Part shown: positions 33,641 to 47,155 of the stretch, piece by piece
Numbering within the stretch: position 1 is the first letter of the stretch
Layout of the letters: every line of letters starts with the position of its first letter
NCBI GenBank assembly: GCA_020310875.1
Contig: CM035427.1
Location: 91,255,457 to 91,319,456, forward strand
Direction: 5' to 3'
From: Ceratopteris richardii
Lineage: Eukaryota; Streptophyta; Polypodiopsida; Polypodiales; Pteridaceae
DNA: 64,000 bases
Made by a program: the position numbers and the translations under genes
Notes under the pieces: model-generated
Seen by the model: only the letters and a program-made list of their open reading frames with translations
The model's database searches: none
What the model was told of the DNA's origin: nothing

Positions 33641-35759
33641 TGGCATTTGTTGAAGAATTTTCTACATTTTTGTATATTGGTTGGATGATGAGATGAGAAT
33701 GCACATAAATCATCTGCATAGACCTCCATTTCTCCCGAGAAATTCTTTGAATACATGACACATCAATATTTGGAAAGTAGGTGGGGCATTGGTTAAACAA
33801 AAGGGCATCACCCTAAATGCGTATACTCCCCATTCAGTAGCAAAAGCAGTGTTTCGTTGGTATTCGATAGAAATCGCTACTTATTATAGCCTGAAAATCC
33901 ATTAAGAAAGTTGTACACTTCCTTTTCTACTACTCTTTTCAAAAGATGATCCATAAAGGGTAATCAATAGCTATCTTGAATGGTGGCAGCATTAACCTTT
34001 TTGAGGTTAATACAAACTCTCAGCTTTCGATTCTTTTTTGGTATGACTACCAAAAGAGACACCCATTCAATGTGTTCTATCTCATATATGAATCCAACCA
34101 CCAAAAGTTTGTCTATTTCTTCTTTAATTTTGGCTACATAGACATCATTATAAGTATATAGTCTATTCTTAGTTGGTTAAGTGTCATGTGTCATATGAAT
34201 TCTATGAGAACATATAGAAGGATCAACACCTTTGAGGTCTTTGTAAGTGCAAGCAAACACATGAGTATATTCTAGCAAAAATGCTATTAGCTCTTGTTTT
34301 TCTTTTGATGACAAATCTTTACCTATATAGGTGCATCTTTCTTCATCTCCCTCTAGGGTTACTACAAATTTCTTTGTTTGATCTTTGTTATCATATGCAA
34401 ATCCTCTTGTGCCTCTCTCTTAGGTGTTTGAATTGCTATCCTTCTTTCTTCCACTTCATATTTTAAAATCTTCAGGCACTTTGAATTGTTCATGTGGTAA
34501 GTTTTCTTCCTCTATTTTCTCACTCTCCTTCTTAGGTTTTTCTTGATATTATTCTATGGAGAATACTCTATTGTTTTCCTGCTAATCTTCCCATTCTACT
34601 TCTTTTAGGTATTGTTCTTCTAAGTCAAACTCATGTTCTGTTTCTATGCTTTTGTATTCTTCTTTCCATTCCTTTTGTATTATATCTCCTTCTTCTACCT
34701 CTTGGAGTACTACCATGTACGAACTCAAATCATATCCTTCTTCATCCACACACTCAATCATGGTTAGTACCTCTTCATTTATGCATACATCTAGTGTTGC
34801 TAGAATCTCAATCCATATATGTAGTTCAAATGCTTCATCTCAAAATATTTGAGGCATGTAAGTCAGGTCTTGTATTGTTCTTTCTTCATCTGGTCTTAAC
34901 TACTAATATTTTAAACTTTTATCCTCTCATTTGGTTGCCTTAAAAATCTATAGTTGAGTATCTTTATGCATCCAAGATCGATCACTAGATCCACCACTAT
35001 GGATTGATACATCATCCTCCTCTTTATGTACAAGATTCCATTGAAGGGGTCAACATCCCTATATGAGGAATTTTGGAGACATGGGTGGTCCTTGATATGG
35101 AGCATATCTCGGATCCTCCTTGCCCTGTTCTCTTGATGGGTATCCAAATGGTCTACATTGAGGTGGTGGGACTTATCCAGATTGTTAGTTATAAGGGTAA
35201 TTTTTAGTGGTATCATTGGTAAATCTCTCTTTAGTGTGATAATATAGATTAGGTCGTGCTACTAACTACCCATTATATTAATATGGTTGTGAGGGAGCAA
35301 GTCCTCCTCTTGCACAAGCATGAGACAAATGGTCACCTCCATAGTGCACACATATCCTTAGCATGGGAATTCTTACGGGTTGGTTTGGATAGTTTTTTTG
35401 GCCTTTGATTTTGGACACCTAGCCTTTTAGCCACTAAGTCTGCAAATTCTTCTACATTGTTATTTGGGAAGATATATTGCTTGAAGTTTAATCAATTTTG
35501 AATGAGGTTTGTGGCGTTTTTAAGTCATTTCCTAAGTTATCTTCCAAATCTATACACTCTCTTAGACATTCATTTAGTGTGTACAATCTTTTCACATATA
35601 TCAAGGTCCATAAATTTCCATTGGTCTGACCAACCACGAACAAGGATGTCATTTTTTTTCTAGGTAGGTCTCTCAGCTATGGGGTCCACATATTGTTTAA
35701 ATCACGTGGCCAATAATCTAACAGATTCATTAGGAGCTTGCTTAAAACTATGGATCAGG

Positions 35760-37290
35760 GAAGAGGAGTTATGTTTGGTACCCCTCTTAGCAAATTAACC
35801 AATAAGTTCTTCAGACTTGGATATCCACTTACTTGCCTTCCAATAAGTTTGGCAAGGTATATTAGAGAACCTAAGTATTACTCCAACAACATAGGATCTA
35901 TATTCTCTACTATTGCACAAGTAGATGTGGCTTCCAACTAACTTCCTATGTCTTCCAATATGAAGTATATTCATTAGATAACTTGTTAGTAAAATCCATA
36001 GGTTTTGAAATCTCCTTAAAATCCTCCATGCCAAACGGCTTCAAAATCTATGTTGCATACTTCTGTCAAGAGATCAAATATTTCCTAGTTTTTACCATAC
36101 TTGAAGGACAAAGGAATAACACATTAAGCCTAAGTCTTTTATTTCAAATTTTGAACTCATGGAATCTTTTTTTGTTGAAAAATAGCATTAGGATTTCCAT
36201 CTCTCTTTAGAACATACAAATCAACATTAGAAGCACATTGTTTCAAACCTAGATCCAAGAGATACTTATCTATTCATTGGTACCATGCTCAATGAGTTTT
36301 TTTTTAGCACATATAATGCCTTCTTCAAGCTACATACTTTGTTCTCTAAATGGGAAGCCTCAAACCCTTGTGGTTGAGAAACATATACCTCCCTCTCGGG
36401 GCAAATGATTGACAAACATCAATACCTTAAACTTGTGGGTAGACCTATGCAAGAAGTGTTTTGTACATTTCCAAAGTAGAATCATCCTTCTACTTTGGCT
36501 TCTAGACCCATTTCGTGCCAATGACTTTCCATTTAGTGGGTTGATCCACTAGCTCCCAAAATTCATTCTTCATAATATTTTCATATTCTATTTGCATGGA
36601 TGCCCTCCAAATCAGATTATAGAGTGTCTCTTCCATATTTTTTGGTTCTTTTCCTTGTTCTTGAATGATCCCATCCATTAGAGCTATATTTACAATATGG
36701 GTGCTTGCTCGATTCCACTCATCTACCCTCTATGATCATTTTAGTCCATGTGCAACCCATTGTAGTGACTTGTGGGATGGGGTTTTTTGAATCATAGAGC
36801 TGCCTCACCCAAAGTGGCAATGACTTTCCCAATTGGGTGACAATAACTTGGTTACTTTGAGACTCATCATTTGAAGAGGATGCTCCATTTTCTTTTGTAT
36901 AAGGTATACCTCTTGGGCTTGTTTCATAGTGGATTTTACCTTCACTTGATGATTAAGTGGAAGCTCTCTTTTTTGTCTACACCACGTCAAGCTACTCCTC
37001 CTTAAACACAACATTAGGACTCACCATGATCTGCTTAGCCTCATTGTCATAAAGCTTATAACTTCCAAATACTTTGAAATGGGAAATAGATGGATTTTTA
37101 CTAGTGTAGGTATCTTTTCGATTCTTTTCATCAAGTGCCTTGGTCTAACTCCGATTCAAGACATAGACAACATTGTTGAAGTCCTCTACTTGAAATTGAT
37201 TTAGCGAACCCTTCACTTGAACATGCACCTTGCCATCTCCATGATGGTTCAATTCCAACATTCGAAAACACCATTTTGTTGAGCGTGCTT
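35760..37290 (-). mobile_element. Highly decayed copia fragment 'E'
   Basis: Minus-strand matches run from an integrase scrap (QQNGVFECWN, about 37270) through the integrase-RT linker (37014-36805), RT (WYQ.IDKYLLDLGLKQCASN, about 36260) and the RNase H border (KLVGSHIYLCNSREYRSYVV, about 35930). That last segment closely resembles J's [20 protein letters not shown], so E is probably an old relative of J. It lacks LTRs and has more than ten breaks. Confidence 0.7.
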
Positions 37291-37689
37291 AATCGCCAGC
37301 CAATGCTTCACACTCGGGAAATGCATAAACATGCTCATCTATGAGACAACAAAATGAATATCTAGCCAAGTAATGCATAAGTAAATCAAGCATCCAATAG
37401 CCTCTTGATAGAGAACAACATCAAATGCATCTTCAACCTCATAAAGACTCAATCCTAAACCTATCTCCATAGGAGTGGCAATAGTATTGCACTATTCAAG
37501 GCCAAAACCCTACAATAGTGTGTCAATATATATTGTCTGGGACAAAGCTATTCCACCATTAACTTGCATAAATTGAATGCCTAAGTAATGATGCAAATGC
37601 CCCAAATGCGACATCTCAAATGAGGCATTCAAATCAACCTTAAACTCATCAATATGCTTGTCATGAGGACCAGTGAGCAACATGTCATC

Positions 37690-39313
37690 ATCATTTTAAT
37701 GCTTAACATATAAGGTGCTCTCAGTTTGACTGTTCTAAAAACCATGTGCAATCAGATAGGCATGTATGTTTCATACCAAGCATGTGGTGCTTGTTTCAAA
37801 CCATATAATGCCTTTTTCAACCTATACACATGGTTTTCATGCCCTTTCTAGACAAAGCCATGGAGTTTAGAAACATACACTTCTTCATGTAGGTCACCAT
37901 TCATAAATGTAGTTTTAAATTGATGTGCATTCCAACCATGATGAGATGCAGGTGCACAGATGCTATGAACAATAGTCATTTCGCAAGTAGGAGAAAAGGT
38001 CTTCTCAAAATCAATGCCTCTTTCTTGAGCGTAACCCTTAGCAACAAGCCTAGCCTTATACCTAACAAATGTTCCATCACGCTTACAATTCAACTTGTAT
38101 ACCCACTTAGTGGCCTTCTTGTCACGAGGCAAGTCACATAAAGGCTAGGTACCATTCTTCATTTTAGCATCATATTCAAATTGCATAGCAGCCATCCAAT
38201 TTTTAGAATTTTGTGCTTCATCAAATGAATTAGGCTCATTCTCGTCACACACACTAGAGGCATCCATACATAGAAATCTAATTCAAAAGAAGACTATGAG
38301 AGCCAGACGAGTACGATATGACAGAGGTGCATCTAATTTGGTGTGAGGAAAAGTCTACCCTAGTCATTTTGGCATAGTTTTTACCTCCTCAATATGAGCT
38401 CTCTCATCAACAAGTGCATCATGTAAATCTGCATAAGAAAACATCATGACATGAAACCTGTAAAGGCTAAAAAGTTGCCTCATTAGGACTAGCACTAGAC
38501 TGTCCACCTATAAGAATAGGTAGAAAAGTATCATACATGTCTTTCGAGCTAACATATATCTCCTTAGTACATGAAAGTAATGGCTTAATAGAATCTTCCA
38601 CAAAGACAACATCATGAGTAACCAAAATGCATTTAGTTTGTGGATGACACAAACAATATCCTTTGCTTTCAGAACTGTACCCAACTGAAATACATTTCAC
38701 TACTTTATCATCCAATTTCTTGCTTTGTTGTTCAGGCACTAATGCGTATGCTAGACAACCAAAAACAGGTAGGAGTGCATTAGATGGCTTTTCACCATTC
38801 TAAACCTCATATGGAGTGATAGATTGCAACTCTTTAGTAGGACACCTATTAAGTACATATGCTATACACATAACATCATCAAGCCAAAAACTATGTGGTA
38901 AAGCTTGACCCTTGACCATACACCTCGCCATCTCCATGTGTGACGTGTTCTTCCATTCAGCAAATCCATTCTGTTGAGGTGTATATGGCATTGTACAATG
39001 ATGTTTTATCCCAGGTTCGGCCAAAAATGCATTAAAATCAGAAGACATATATTCCCCGCTCGATCACAATGGAGGGTGCCCATTTTACATGCTAAAAATT
39101 TATTCAGCCAAAAGTAGAAACTATTTGAAGCACATAAACACTTCAAACTTTTCTTTCAATTGATATACCCATGAATGCCTAGAAAAATCATCAATGAAAG
39201 TAATGAAGTAAAGATAGTTTCCAAAAGAGGGTTTCTACATAGGACCATAGACATCACTATGAACAAGATGTAATTTCTAAGTAGCTCAAATTGAACCATC
39301 TTTTGGGAATGAT
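37690..39313 (-). pseudogene. Copia II integrase, linker and RT
   Basis: The integrase C-terminal half reads IKHHCTMPYTPQQNGFAEWK and MARCMVKGQALPHSFWLDDV. The linker KVVKCISVGYSSESKGYCLC leads to the variable region, then RT with KWVYKLNCKRDGTFVRYKAR and DFEKTFSPTCEMTIVHSICA. Equivalent segments in III are nearly identical. Several breaks. Confidence 0.82.
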
Positions 39314-40960
39314 CAATGTTGCGTTTCTCCCAAAATACAAACTTCATAGACATGTTTGCCAGGTGCCTCAAGTTTGGGCAAGTAGGACACCATTCCAAAT
39401 TCTTGCAGGTGTAGCAAACTAGCAAAATTCAGATGACCAAAGTGCACATGCCAAAGCTTTGCATCTAACATAGCATGAGAATCATGTACATATGCTGAAT
39501 CATTCATAGATTTTTCATAGTCTATGAGACTATATAGCCCACAACATAAAATGCCAGAAGCAATAATGACATTGCCATTTGACAAATCATGAACTCTACA
39601 TCTATCATCAATAAATTTCACAACCAAGCCGATCTTGGATAATGTTGAAATTGATAACAAATTTTTATTGATCCCTAGAAAAGAGCTGCCATCAGTAGTA
39701 GTCAGAATGATCTTTCCAACTCCCATGATAGGATGAGAGGAGTTATTGGTGCATGTGATAGTATTCCCTATAGGGGAAAGCTCTAGTGAAGTGAAAAAAC
39801 TATGCTGCAAGGTAATATGTCTGGTTGCCCCACTATGAAAGTACCAAAGATCTAAGTCTACTAGAGACATACATTGTTCATGAGAAGATGGGTCATAACT
39901 GCAAATGGTAGTAAATGACCATTCTTCATCCTACACAAGATTAGCAAACTTTGTTTTCGGTGTGGAGGCCTCTACAATAACCATTCTAGCCTCTTTCATC
40001 CTTTCCTCTTTAGCAGCTAGTTTTGGAAACCTCTTTATGACATGATCATTTCCTTTACAGTAGTTGCAAAACAATTTCGGCTTTTCTATTTTCTTCTCAT
40101 TTTTATCATCCTTCTTTGATTGTGCAGAATTAGCAGATTTCGGCTTACTAGTAGAAGAGCTCCATTTACCTTTGCCCTTCCCACTAGTGAGGAAACCTTG
40201 ATCTCCAACACGCATAATGGACCTATTCTATATAGACTGATCTTCTTCCAATAGAACAGAGACTAACTTCTCAAATGTTAAGGCATTTAGATTACCTTTC
40301 ATCATCAAACGAAGAGTAGAAGAAAGACTCTGATATGAATCGGGAAGACCATTCAAAATAGTCTACACAAGTGAACTGTCACACAAAAATTCATCAACAA
40401 AAAACAATTGTTCGTTCAAACCTTTGATCTTTTTCAAAAAATTATCTATGGAATCTCCTTCATTCATGTGCTCACTCTCCAAATATTTTTGAAGGTAAGC
40501 AACATGAGCCTCATTCCTTGCATGGTATAAAGTGGTAAGTGTATCCCAAGCATCCTTAGCTATTTGGCAAGAGTGAATGTGAGGAATAATGGCAAGTTTG
40601 ATAAAAAAAGTATATCAATGCATGTGCTTGAGCATCTCTACCATCCCAACAAATTTGCTCTACAGTAGGTGTAGGAGGAACTGCAACATGAATAGGAACA
40701 TAAGAGAATATCACCATCTTCAACACCGTCTACACCGCCTTCACCAATTGTGTTTGCAGGTGTGATAGGCCATTTTTCAACACCCTACACAATATTCCAT
40801 AGTCCTTTTGCAACCAATACATGATGAATTATATAAGCCCATAAAATTTAATCGATACTTTCCAACTTATCCTCAATACCCAACATATGGAATACATCAT
40901 TGCTTTCAGCCAAGTCCACTGACTAAGATACCGTGATGCAAAAAAATGAATATATCTCAA
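39313..40960 (-). pseudogene. Copia II gag, nucleocapsid and protease
   Basis: gag includes EQICWDGRDAQAHAL and AWDTLTTLY equivalents of element H's gag. The nucleocapsid knuckle C-x2-C-x4-H-x4-F sits in a Lys-rich region (KKDDKNEKKIEKPKLFCNYC). The protease reads WYFHSGATRHITLQHSFFTS, the copia 'W-x-x-DSGA-x-x-H' region. GAG-pre-integrase follows with LWHVHFGHLNFASLLHL. Several breaks. Confidence 0.8.
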
Positions 40961-41101
40961 ACAGTTGAACAAAACTACCTTTTGGTGTTCTACTAAACCT
41001 GTAGCAAACTTCGAGATGCTTATACTAGAAAACTAAAACTTGTATATATCTTTGACACAAAAAGATAAAATTGCCTGCTCAAGCACCATGATAGAGCATT
41101 C

Positions 41102-42081
41102 TTTTGGTATATTTGTGAAGCTTAGATGCTTGACCAAATGGTTAGGACTTCTCACATCTACATTGGACTCACTAAGGACTAGCATATGAACACCTCTTCT
41201 AAAAGCCATGCACTTTACTTCATTGGATAAATGTAAAAGGAAGTGAGATATGGAGTCTCATGATGTTAAGCCATGAACCATGACTTATTTGATGGTTGGA
41301 ATCAAATCAGTCAACACCTAAAGTGTAGGAACACTTTTAGGTGAGGGAAATTCAAATTTCAAATTCTCTCTATGGGGATATGTATAGGTTATTTTTAGTC
41401 GTGCGATATGATAGAGAAGCGAGAGCCATTGAGCCTCATGGTTGATCATCTCTTACACTCACATATGTATGAGTAATTCTACTACGTCTCTTTTGTATCA
41501 TAAACTCATCTTTACATATAAATTGATTCATAAGTTCATGATCATCTCTCTTCACTGCTCTCTGCTACAACCTCTTCGTTTAGGTGATATTGCTTGAATG
41601 ATTTCTCTACATATACTTAATCATTTTCTTCACTTTAACTTGGTATAGCTAGAGTGCTAGTTGCTACATATCAAATTTTGATTATAATGTTTGGTTCATT
41701 GGATGTTGAGTTATGAATCAAACAAGCTACCTGTGTCTGCACATTTTCTTACTCCTAAAAAGTCGAGATTACAACCTTGAGTTCTTAAAATCATTTTGTC
41801 CAAATGGTCTCCAATCAATTTCTATCAAAGAGTGAGAACTAAGCATTTTTCTAAGAGGTTCAAGTCCAAAAGTAGTAATTTTTTCATAGTGCTTCTATGT
41901 GCAAATTATCTGTTTTGGTACAAACATTTGGCAATGATGCTCCAAAGCACATAGTGACTCTAAATGCATATTTGGGAAGTTGAAGGTGTCTAGTACGGTT
42001 TCCTAAAGTCACATCGGTAGGTGTAGAGCAAGATATTTGCAACACCAACTCATCTCTCGACTGTATCCAACCATATCCTCA
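41102..42081 (+). repeat. 5' LTR of B (980 bp)
   Basis: It aligns from GGTATATTTG at its left to ..ACCATATCCTCA at its right with the LTR at 53200. The PBS starts three bases after the end. The left base pair of the LTR is inferred by alignment. Confidence 0.85.
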
Positions 42082-42084
42082 TAG

Positions 42085-42096
42085 TGGTATTAGAGC
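42085..42096 (+). other. Primer-binding site of B
   Basis: TGGTATTAGAGC is one base from the canonical initiator tRNA-Met site and lies three bases after the 5' LTR. Confidence 0.85.
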
Positions 42097-42109
42097 AATA
42101 ACAAGTTAG

Positions 42110-44104
42110 CATGGGAGATGGATTTCGTTCATCCATAGATAAAATGCATTGAGCTAAGTACTCAGCTTTATCACTTAGAATGGAAGCATATATTCAAGGG
42201 AGAAACCTCTATGGTTACATTTTTGGAGATGATATGATGTCGATCCTTAGAAGCAAAGGAAAATCAACTCAAGAAGAACAAGAGAGGTTAAACACATGGT
42301 GCTCAAAGGATGCTCTAGCTAGATCTTGAAGCATTCTTCTCATCAAGTACCAAAGCTAAAAAGAACCGACTCTGGATGGAGTTTACCACACTCAAGAAGA
42401 TGCCCAAGCAAAGTGTGACTAATTTTATCACCAAGATGAAGGACTTGGCATACCAACTTGGGAGCATTGGACACATCACAAATGAAGTGTAGAGAGTAAG
42501 ACGAGTAACCAATGGAATAAAGGAAAATCATAAATGGGAAGCTTTCACCATAGTAATGGACCTATACATGGACATGCAGGTCTTTGACTTCAACACCCTT
42601 ATGGGACAATTGTTCACACATGTGGCAAAGCTTATGAAGAATGGAGACAACTCAAAAGGTAATCAATCCTTTACCCTATACATAGATAAGAACAAGAGAA
42701 AGGATAGCAAAGACAAAGGTAAAAGATTTGATGATGAGGGTATTACCCCTTAAGAAAACTTTGTAGATGGAGGTAGAGGTTCAAGAGGAAGAGGCAGAGG
42801 GGGTAGACAAGGTAGGGGGAGATTTCAAAGCTCCTCTCAATGTGCCATATGTGGCCTAACTAATCATGCAATTGAGAATTGTTTCAAGAACCCTAGAAAG
42901 CCTATGGAAGTGCAAGAGCCAGATCAAATAACTTCAATGGCTACAACAATAACAACTTCAACAATAAAACTTATCAAGGAGGATATGGAGAAAGAAGAGA
43001 TCACAACAATTACACTGAATAGGAAATTCAAGAGGATTCACTTATCTTGATGAACATGAAAATGAAGCAAGGTAAAGAAAATGAGCATGTATTTTATATA
43101 GATTTTGGTTGTTCAAATCATTTAGCAAGGGATGTGGCTCTACTATCAGGCTTGGAGGATTCAAGAAATAGACATGACGTTCAAATAGGAGATGACACTA
43201 GGCACTTAGTGGAAAAGATTGAAAATGTTAAGACTCCATATGGAAACATGAATCTACTCAGTAAGGTATTATATGTACCTAACATAACAAAAAGTCTCAA
43301 AAGTGTTGGGAAAATTGTAGAGAAAGGATTGGAGGTAAGGTTCACAAGGAATGGAGCCTTTGTTGAAGATCCACAACAACGATTCAAGAGAAATACAAAA
43401 GGAGAAAAGATAGGTAGACTCTTTACATTTGAGCTCCAAGACACTAGAAATATAGCTCTCTTCAATTATGGTAGCAGACCTTATCAGAATTAGAAATGTG
43501 GTACCAGAAGATTGGCACATATAGGTGAACATAACTTGAAGCATATGTGCAGGGATCAAAGTGTGCTTGGCCTACCCAATATTTCCAAGGAACACATGAT
43601 ATATAAGTGTAGTGCTTGTCAGCTTGGGAAATCACATAGACAACCCTTCATTAAGAAAATAAACATTCATGGTGACTTGTTGGAGCTAGTCCATATAGAT
43701 GTTTGGGGATCTAGCAAAGAGCTTTAAATTTCAAGATCGAGGTACTATGTATCTTTTATTGATGGTTATAGCAGACGGACCATCTTGTAGTTTATGAAGC
43801 ATAAGGATGAAGTCTTCTCATTTTTCAAGAAGTATCTTGCACTTGTTCAAAATCAAAAAGGTAAAACAGTAAAGAGGCTAAGGTCAGATGGAGGGGAAGA
43901 ATATTTCTCCCATGATTTTGACGCTTACCTCCAAGAGAGGGGTACCAAAAGCGAGATCATAACTAGGTACACTCTAGAGCAAAATGGAGTGGTAGAGAGA
44001 AGAAATAGGATTATAGTTGAAGTTGCAAGGTCTATGCTCAATGAGATGAGACTACCAAATTACTTGTGGGTAGAGGCTATATTTACAACCACCTATTTTA
44101 TAAA
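42110..44104 (+). pseudogene. Copia B gag, protease and integrase
   Basis: gag (42110-43020) includes the RMEAYIQGRNLYGYIFGDDM equivalent of C and an Arg/Gly-rich stretch before the nucleocapsid knuckle CAICGLTNHAIENC (about 42840). Protease reads HVFYIDFGCSNHLARDVALL (active-site region, 43085). Integrase shows the His/Cys zinc-binding segment (LAHIGEHNLKHMC..CSACQLGK), LELVHIDVWGSSKEL with the first Asp, VKRLRSDGGEEYFSHDFDAY with the second, and EQNGVVERRNRIIVEVARSM with the catalytic Glu. It stops at the nested insertion. A few breaks. Confidence 0.85.
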
Positions 44105-44334
44105 TGTTGGAGTTAGATGTCTGCAGAAGCACGCAAACAACATAAGGAAGAAGAAGAAGCTTGGACCCAAACAAACAATACTGAATGTATTACTTGAGAA
44201 TGTACAAAGATAAGTAGCCCATTAGGGCAATAGGCGTATATACAAGCCGGGGAAAAAAAACCTCCTAAAGAGGGAAAAAAGTGCCCCGGCGGTCCTAGTG
44301 TGTTCACATACATCACTACCTAAATATATCAATA
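44105..44334 (-). repeat. 3' LTR of copia III (230 bp)
   Basis: Reverse copy of the LTR at 7044-7273, also 230 bp. The outer end TGTTGGAGTTAGA (plus strand) abuts the integrase of element B, which marks the insertion point. Confidence 0.9.
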
Positions 44335-44407
44335 AATCACCCCTAGGAGTGATGCGGAGAACAAGGAGCTGGCACTCATGTATAAGGAAGTGCCAAGCTA
44401 TGTGGAA

Positions 44408-46465
44408 ATCACTCCACAAAAGCAAGTAAGCCCAAAGCTTTGCGGAAAGCTTTAAACTTCTCCCTAGGTAGAGCCTTGATGAAAAGGTATGCAATGTTCT
44501 CCTGTGTGGGCACATATGCCAAGCTGACCTCCCCAACAGAGAACCTCTCCCTAACATAGTGATAATGCACCTCAATGTGCTTAGTGCGAGCATGGAACAC
44601 AGGGTTCCTCGTAACTGCCAATGCGCTCTGATTGTCAGTGAAGATGGTGGTGGCAGAAGACTGGCCAACACCCAAATCAACCATAAGGCGTCTGAGCCAC
44701 AGACACTCAACAGTCGCTGTGAAAGCTACCCTATACTCAGCCTCACAACTAGAAGTGGCCACAATAGGCTGCTTCTTGCTCAACCAAGATATACATGAGC
44801 TACCAAGCATGAAGCAAAAACCACTGGTGGACACATGAGTGTCATAGCAACCAGCCCAATCTGAGTCACAAAAAGCATGCAAATCTGGTGGTAGTGATCC
44901 CCCCTTGGGATAAAACAATTCAAGTAGCCGAGTACCACTCAAGTAGCGAAAGATGCGCTTAACCGCCTTCCAATGCATGACTCCTGGGCAATGCATAAAC
45001 CTGCTCATCTGTGAGACAACAAACTGAATATCTCGCCGAGTAATGCATAAGTAAATCAAGCATCCAACAACCTGCTGATAGAGAATAGCATCAAAGGCAT
45101 CTCCAGCATCATGAAGACCCAATCATAAACCTGTCTCCATAGAAGTGGCAATAGGCTTACAGTCTTCAAGGCCAAAACGCTGCAATAATGTGTCAATCTA
45201 TTTTGTCTCACACAAAGCCATTCCACCATCAACTTGCATAAACTGAATGCCCCAATAGTGATGCAAATGCCCCAAATCAGACATCTCAAATGAGGCATGC
45301 AAATCAGCCTTGAAATCAGCAATATGCTTCTCAATAGGACCAGTGAGCAACATGTCATCAATATAGACAACAATGATCAGAAGCACATCATTAGCACGCT
45401 TAACATATAAGGTGCTTTCAGTTGGACTGTTCTGAAAACCATGTGCAACCAGATAGGCATGTATCTTCTCATACCAAGCACATGGTGCTTGCTTTAAACC
45501 ATATAATGCCTTCTTTAACTTGCACACCTGATTTTCATGCCCTTTCTGCACAAAGCCACGGGGCTGAAATCCATACACTTCTTAATGCAAGTCACCATTC
45601 AAAAATGTTGTTTTAATGTCCAACTAATGTACATTCCAACCATGATGGGCTGCAAGTGCACAAATGCTCCGAACAGTAGTCATACGACATGTAGGTGCAA
45701 AGGTCTCATCAAAATCAATGCCTCTTTCCTGCGCATAACCCTTTGCAACAAGCCTAGCCTTATACCTGTCAACTGTACCATCAGGTTTACGCTTCAGCTT
45801 GTATACCCACTTAGTGCCAATGGCCTTCTTGCCAGGAGGCAAGTCACATAAAGACCATGTACCATTCTTCATTATAGCATCATATTCAGATTGCATAGCA
45901 GCCATCCAATTTTCTGAATTTTGTGCTTCATCAAAAGAAACAGGCTCATTCTCATCACAGAGACTAGACATAGCCATAGCATAGCAATCTAATGCAAAGG
46001 AGGCACTATGAGAGCCTGAACGAGTACGATATGACAAAGGTGCATCTAAGTTGCTGTCACGCAAAGTCTGCACCAGCCATTTTGGCATAGTATTTGCCTG
46101 CTCAATATCATCTCTCTCATCAACAAGTGCATCATGTAAATCTGCATCAGAAATGGAATGATATGCATCATCATATGAAACTTGCAAAGGCTGAGAAGTT
46201 GCCTGATTAGGACCAGCACTAGACTTTCCACCTATAAAAAGAGGCATCAAAGTATCATACATGTCTTTAGAGCTAACAGATGTCTCCTTAGTACATGAAA
46301 GCAATGGCTGAATAGCATCTTCCACAAAGACAACATCATGGCTAACCAAAATGCGTTTAGTCTGTGGATGATACAGACGATAGCCTTTACTTTCAGAACT
46401 GTACCCAACAAAAATACATTTTACTGCCTTATCATCCAATTTTCTGTGATGTTGTTCAGGCACCA
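44408..46465 (-). pseudogene. Copia III linker, RT and RNase H
   Basis: The protein region runs CIFVGYSSESKGYRLYHPQT, the acidic variable linker (DDIEQANTMPKWLVQTLRDS), RT fingers and palm (IDFDETFAPTCRMTTVRSIC), the YIDD catalytic box, and RNase H ending AYVPTQENIAYLFIKALPRE. RNase H residues in SCEAEYRVAFTATVECLWLR are conserved. It would copy element RNA into DNA and remove the RNA strand. It is broken a few times. Confidence 0.85.
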
Positions 46466-47155
46466 GCACACATACACACACACATCTACACATTTACACA
46501 TGCATGCATACACACACATACAAATGTACATACATGCATACATAGACACACACATGCATACACACATACATACACACACATATATACACATATGCATACA
46601 TACACATACACACACACATACACACATACATGCACACACATACACATATACACACATGCATGCATACATACACACACATACACATATACACACATGCATA
46701 CATACACATAGCAACATAGAGCATACATACACACACACATAAACACACACACATCTACACATTTACACATGCATACATACACACATACATGTACACACAT
46801 GCATGCTTACATACACACACATATACACACATGCATGCTTACATACACACATATACACACATGCATGCATACACACACATAAAAATATACATACATGCAT
46901 ACATACACACACATGCATACACACATACATACACACACATATATACACATGCATACATACACATACACACACACATACACACATACATGCACACATATAC
47001 ATACACACACACATATACACACACACATATACACACATGCATGCATACATACACACACACATATACGCACATGCATACATACACATAGCAGAATAGAGCA
47101 TACATACACACACACACACATACACACACATATCTACACATTTACACATTTAGAT
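46466..47155. repeat. CA/TA-rich minisatellite with higher-order repeats
   Basis: About 690 bp made of ACACAT, ACATGCATGC and ATATACACAC words. The longer phrase ATCTACACATTTACACAT recurs at about 46483, 46752 and 47131, and a CATAGCA..ATAGAGCATACAT phrase recurs at about 46707 and 47083, so there is higher-order structure above the dinucleotide. The many open frames in both directions are artefacts of the repeat. Confidence 0.9.

Larger units (their letters stand above)
31600..35740 (-). mobile_element. Ty3/gypsy element 'D' (gag-pol, no LTRs)
   Basis: Minus-strand order: gag remnant (about 35740-35200, with a knuckle-like segment near 35330), RT entry segment VFACTYKDLKGVDPSICSHR (about 34260), RT with PKKNRKLRVCINLKKVNAAT and the YADDL catalytic box (about 33720), RNase H (33630-32644), and integrase C-terminal part (32163-31600). 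It resembles the non-chromodomain (Tat/Athila-type) lineage by its RT entry motif and lacks a chromodomain. No LTR boundary was found. It is a heavily decayed fossil with more than ten breaks. Confidence 0.8.
37290..40960 (-). mobile_element. Copia element 'II' (gag to RT), family of I and III
   Basis: Minus-strand order: gag (about 40960-39931) with LQ-x-x-L capsid helices and the knuckle CNYCKGNDHVIKRF, protease (39870-39600) with the active-site region LDLWYFHSGATRHITLQ, GAG-pre-integrase and integrase (39425-38800), linker (38739-38467, SSKDMYDTFLPILIGGQSSA), and RT (38132-37690). It shares long segments with I and III. The RNase H end and both LTRs are missing. It is a fossil with around ten breaks. 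Confidence 0.87.
44105..46465 (-). mobile_element. Copia element 'III' (3' half) nested in B
   Basis: On the minus strand: end of integrase/linker (46465, LVPEQHHRKLDDKAVKCIFV), RT with KWVYKLKRKPDGTVDRYKAR and the catalytic IIVVYIDDMLLTG, RNase H with HAFCDSDWAGCYDTHVSTSG and [20 protein letters not shown], polypurine tract and 3' LTR 44105-44334. The 5' half is gone: the sequence passes directly into a CA/TA minisatellite at 46466. It is the best-preserved pol of its family here (289-codon and 237-codon open stretches), with only a few breaks. Confidence 0.9.
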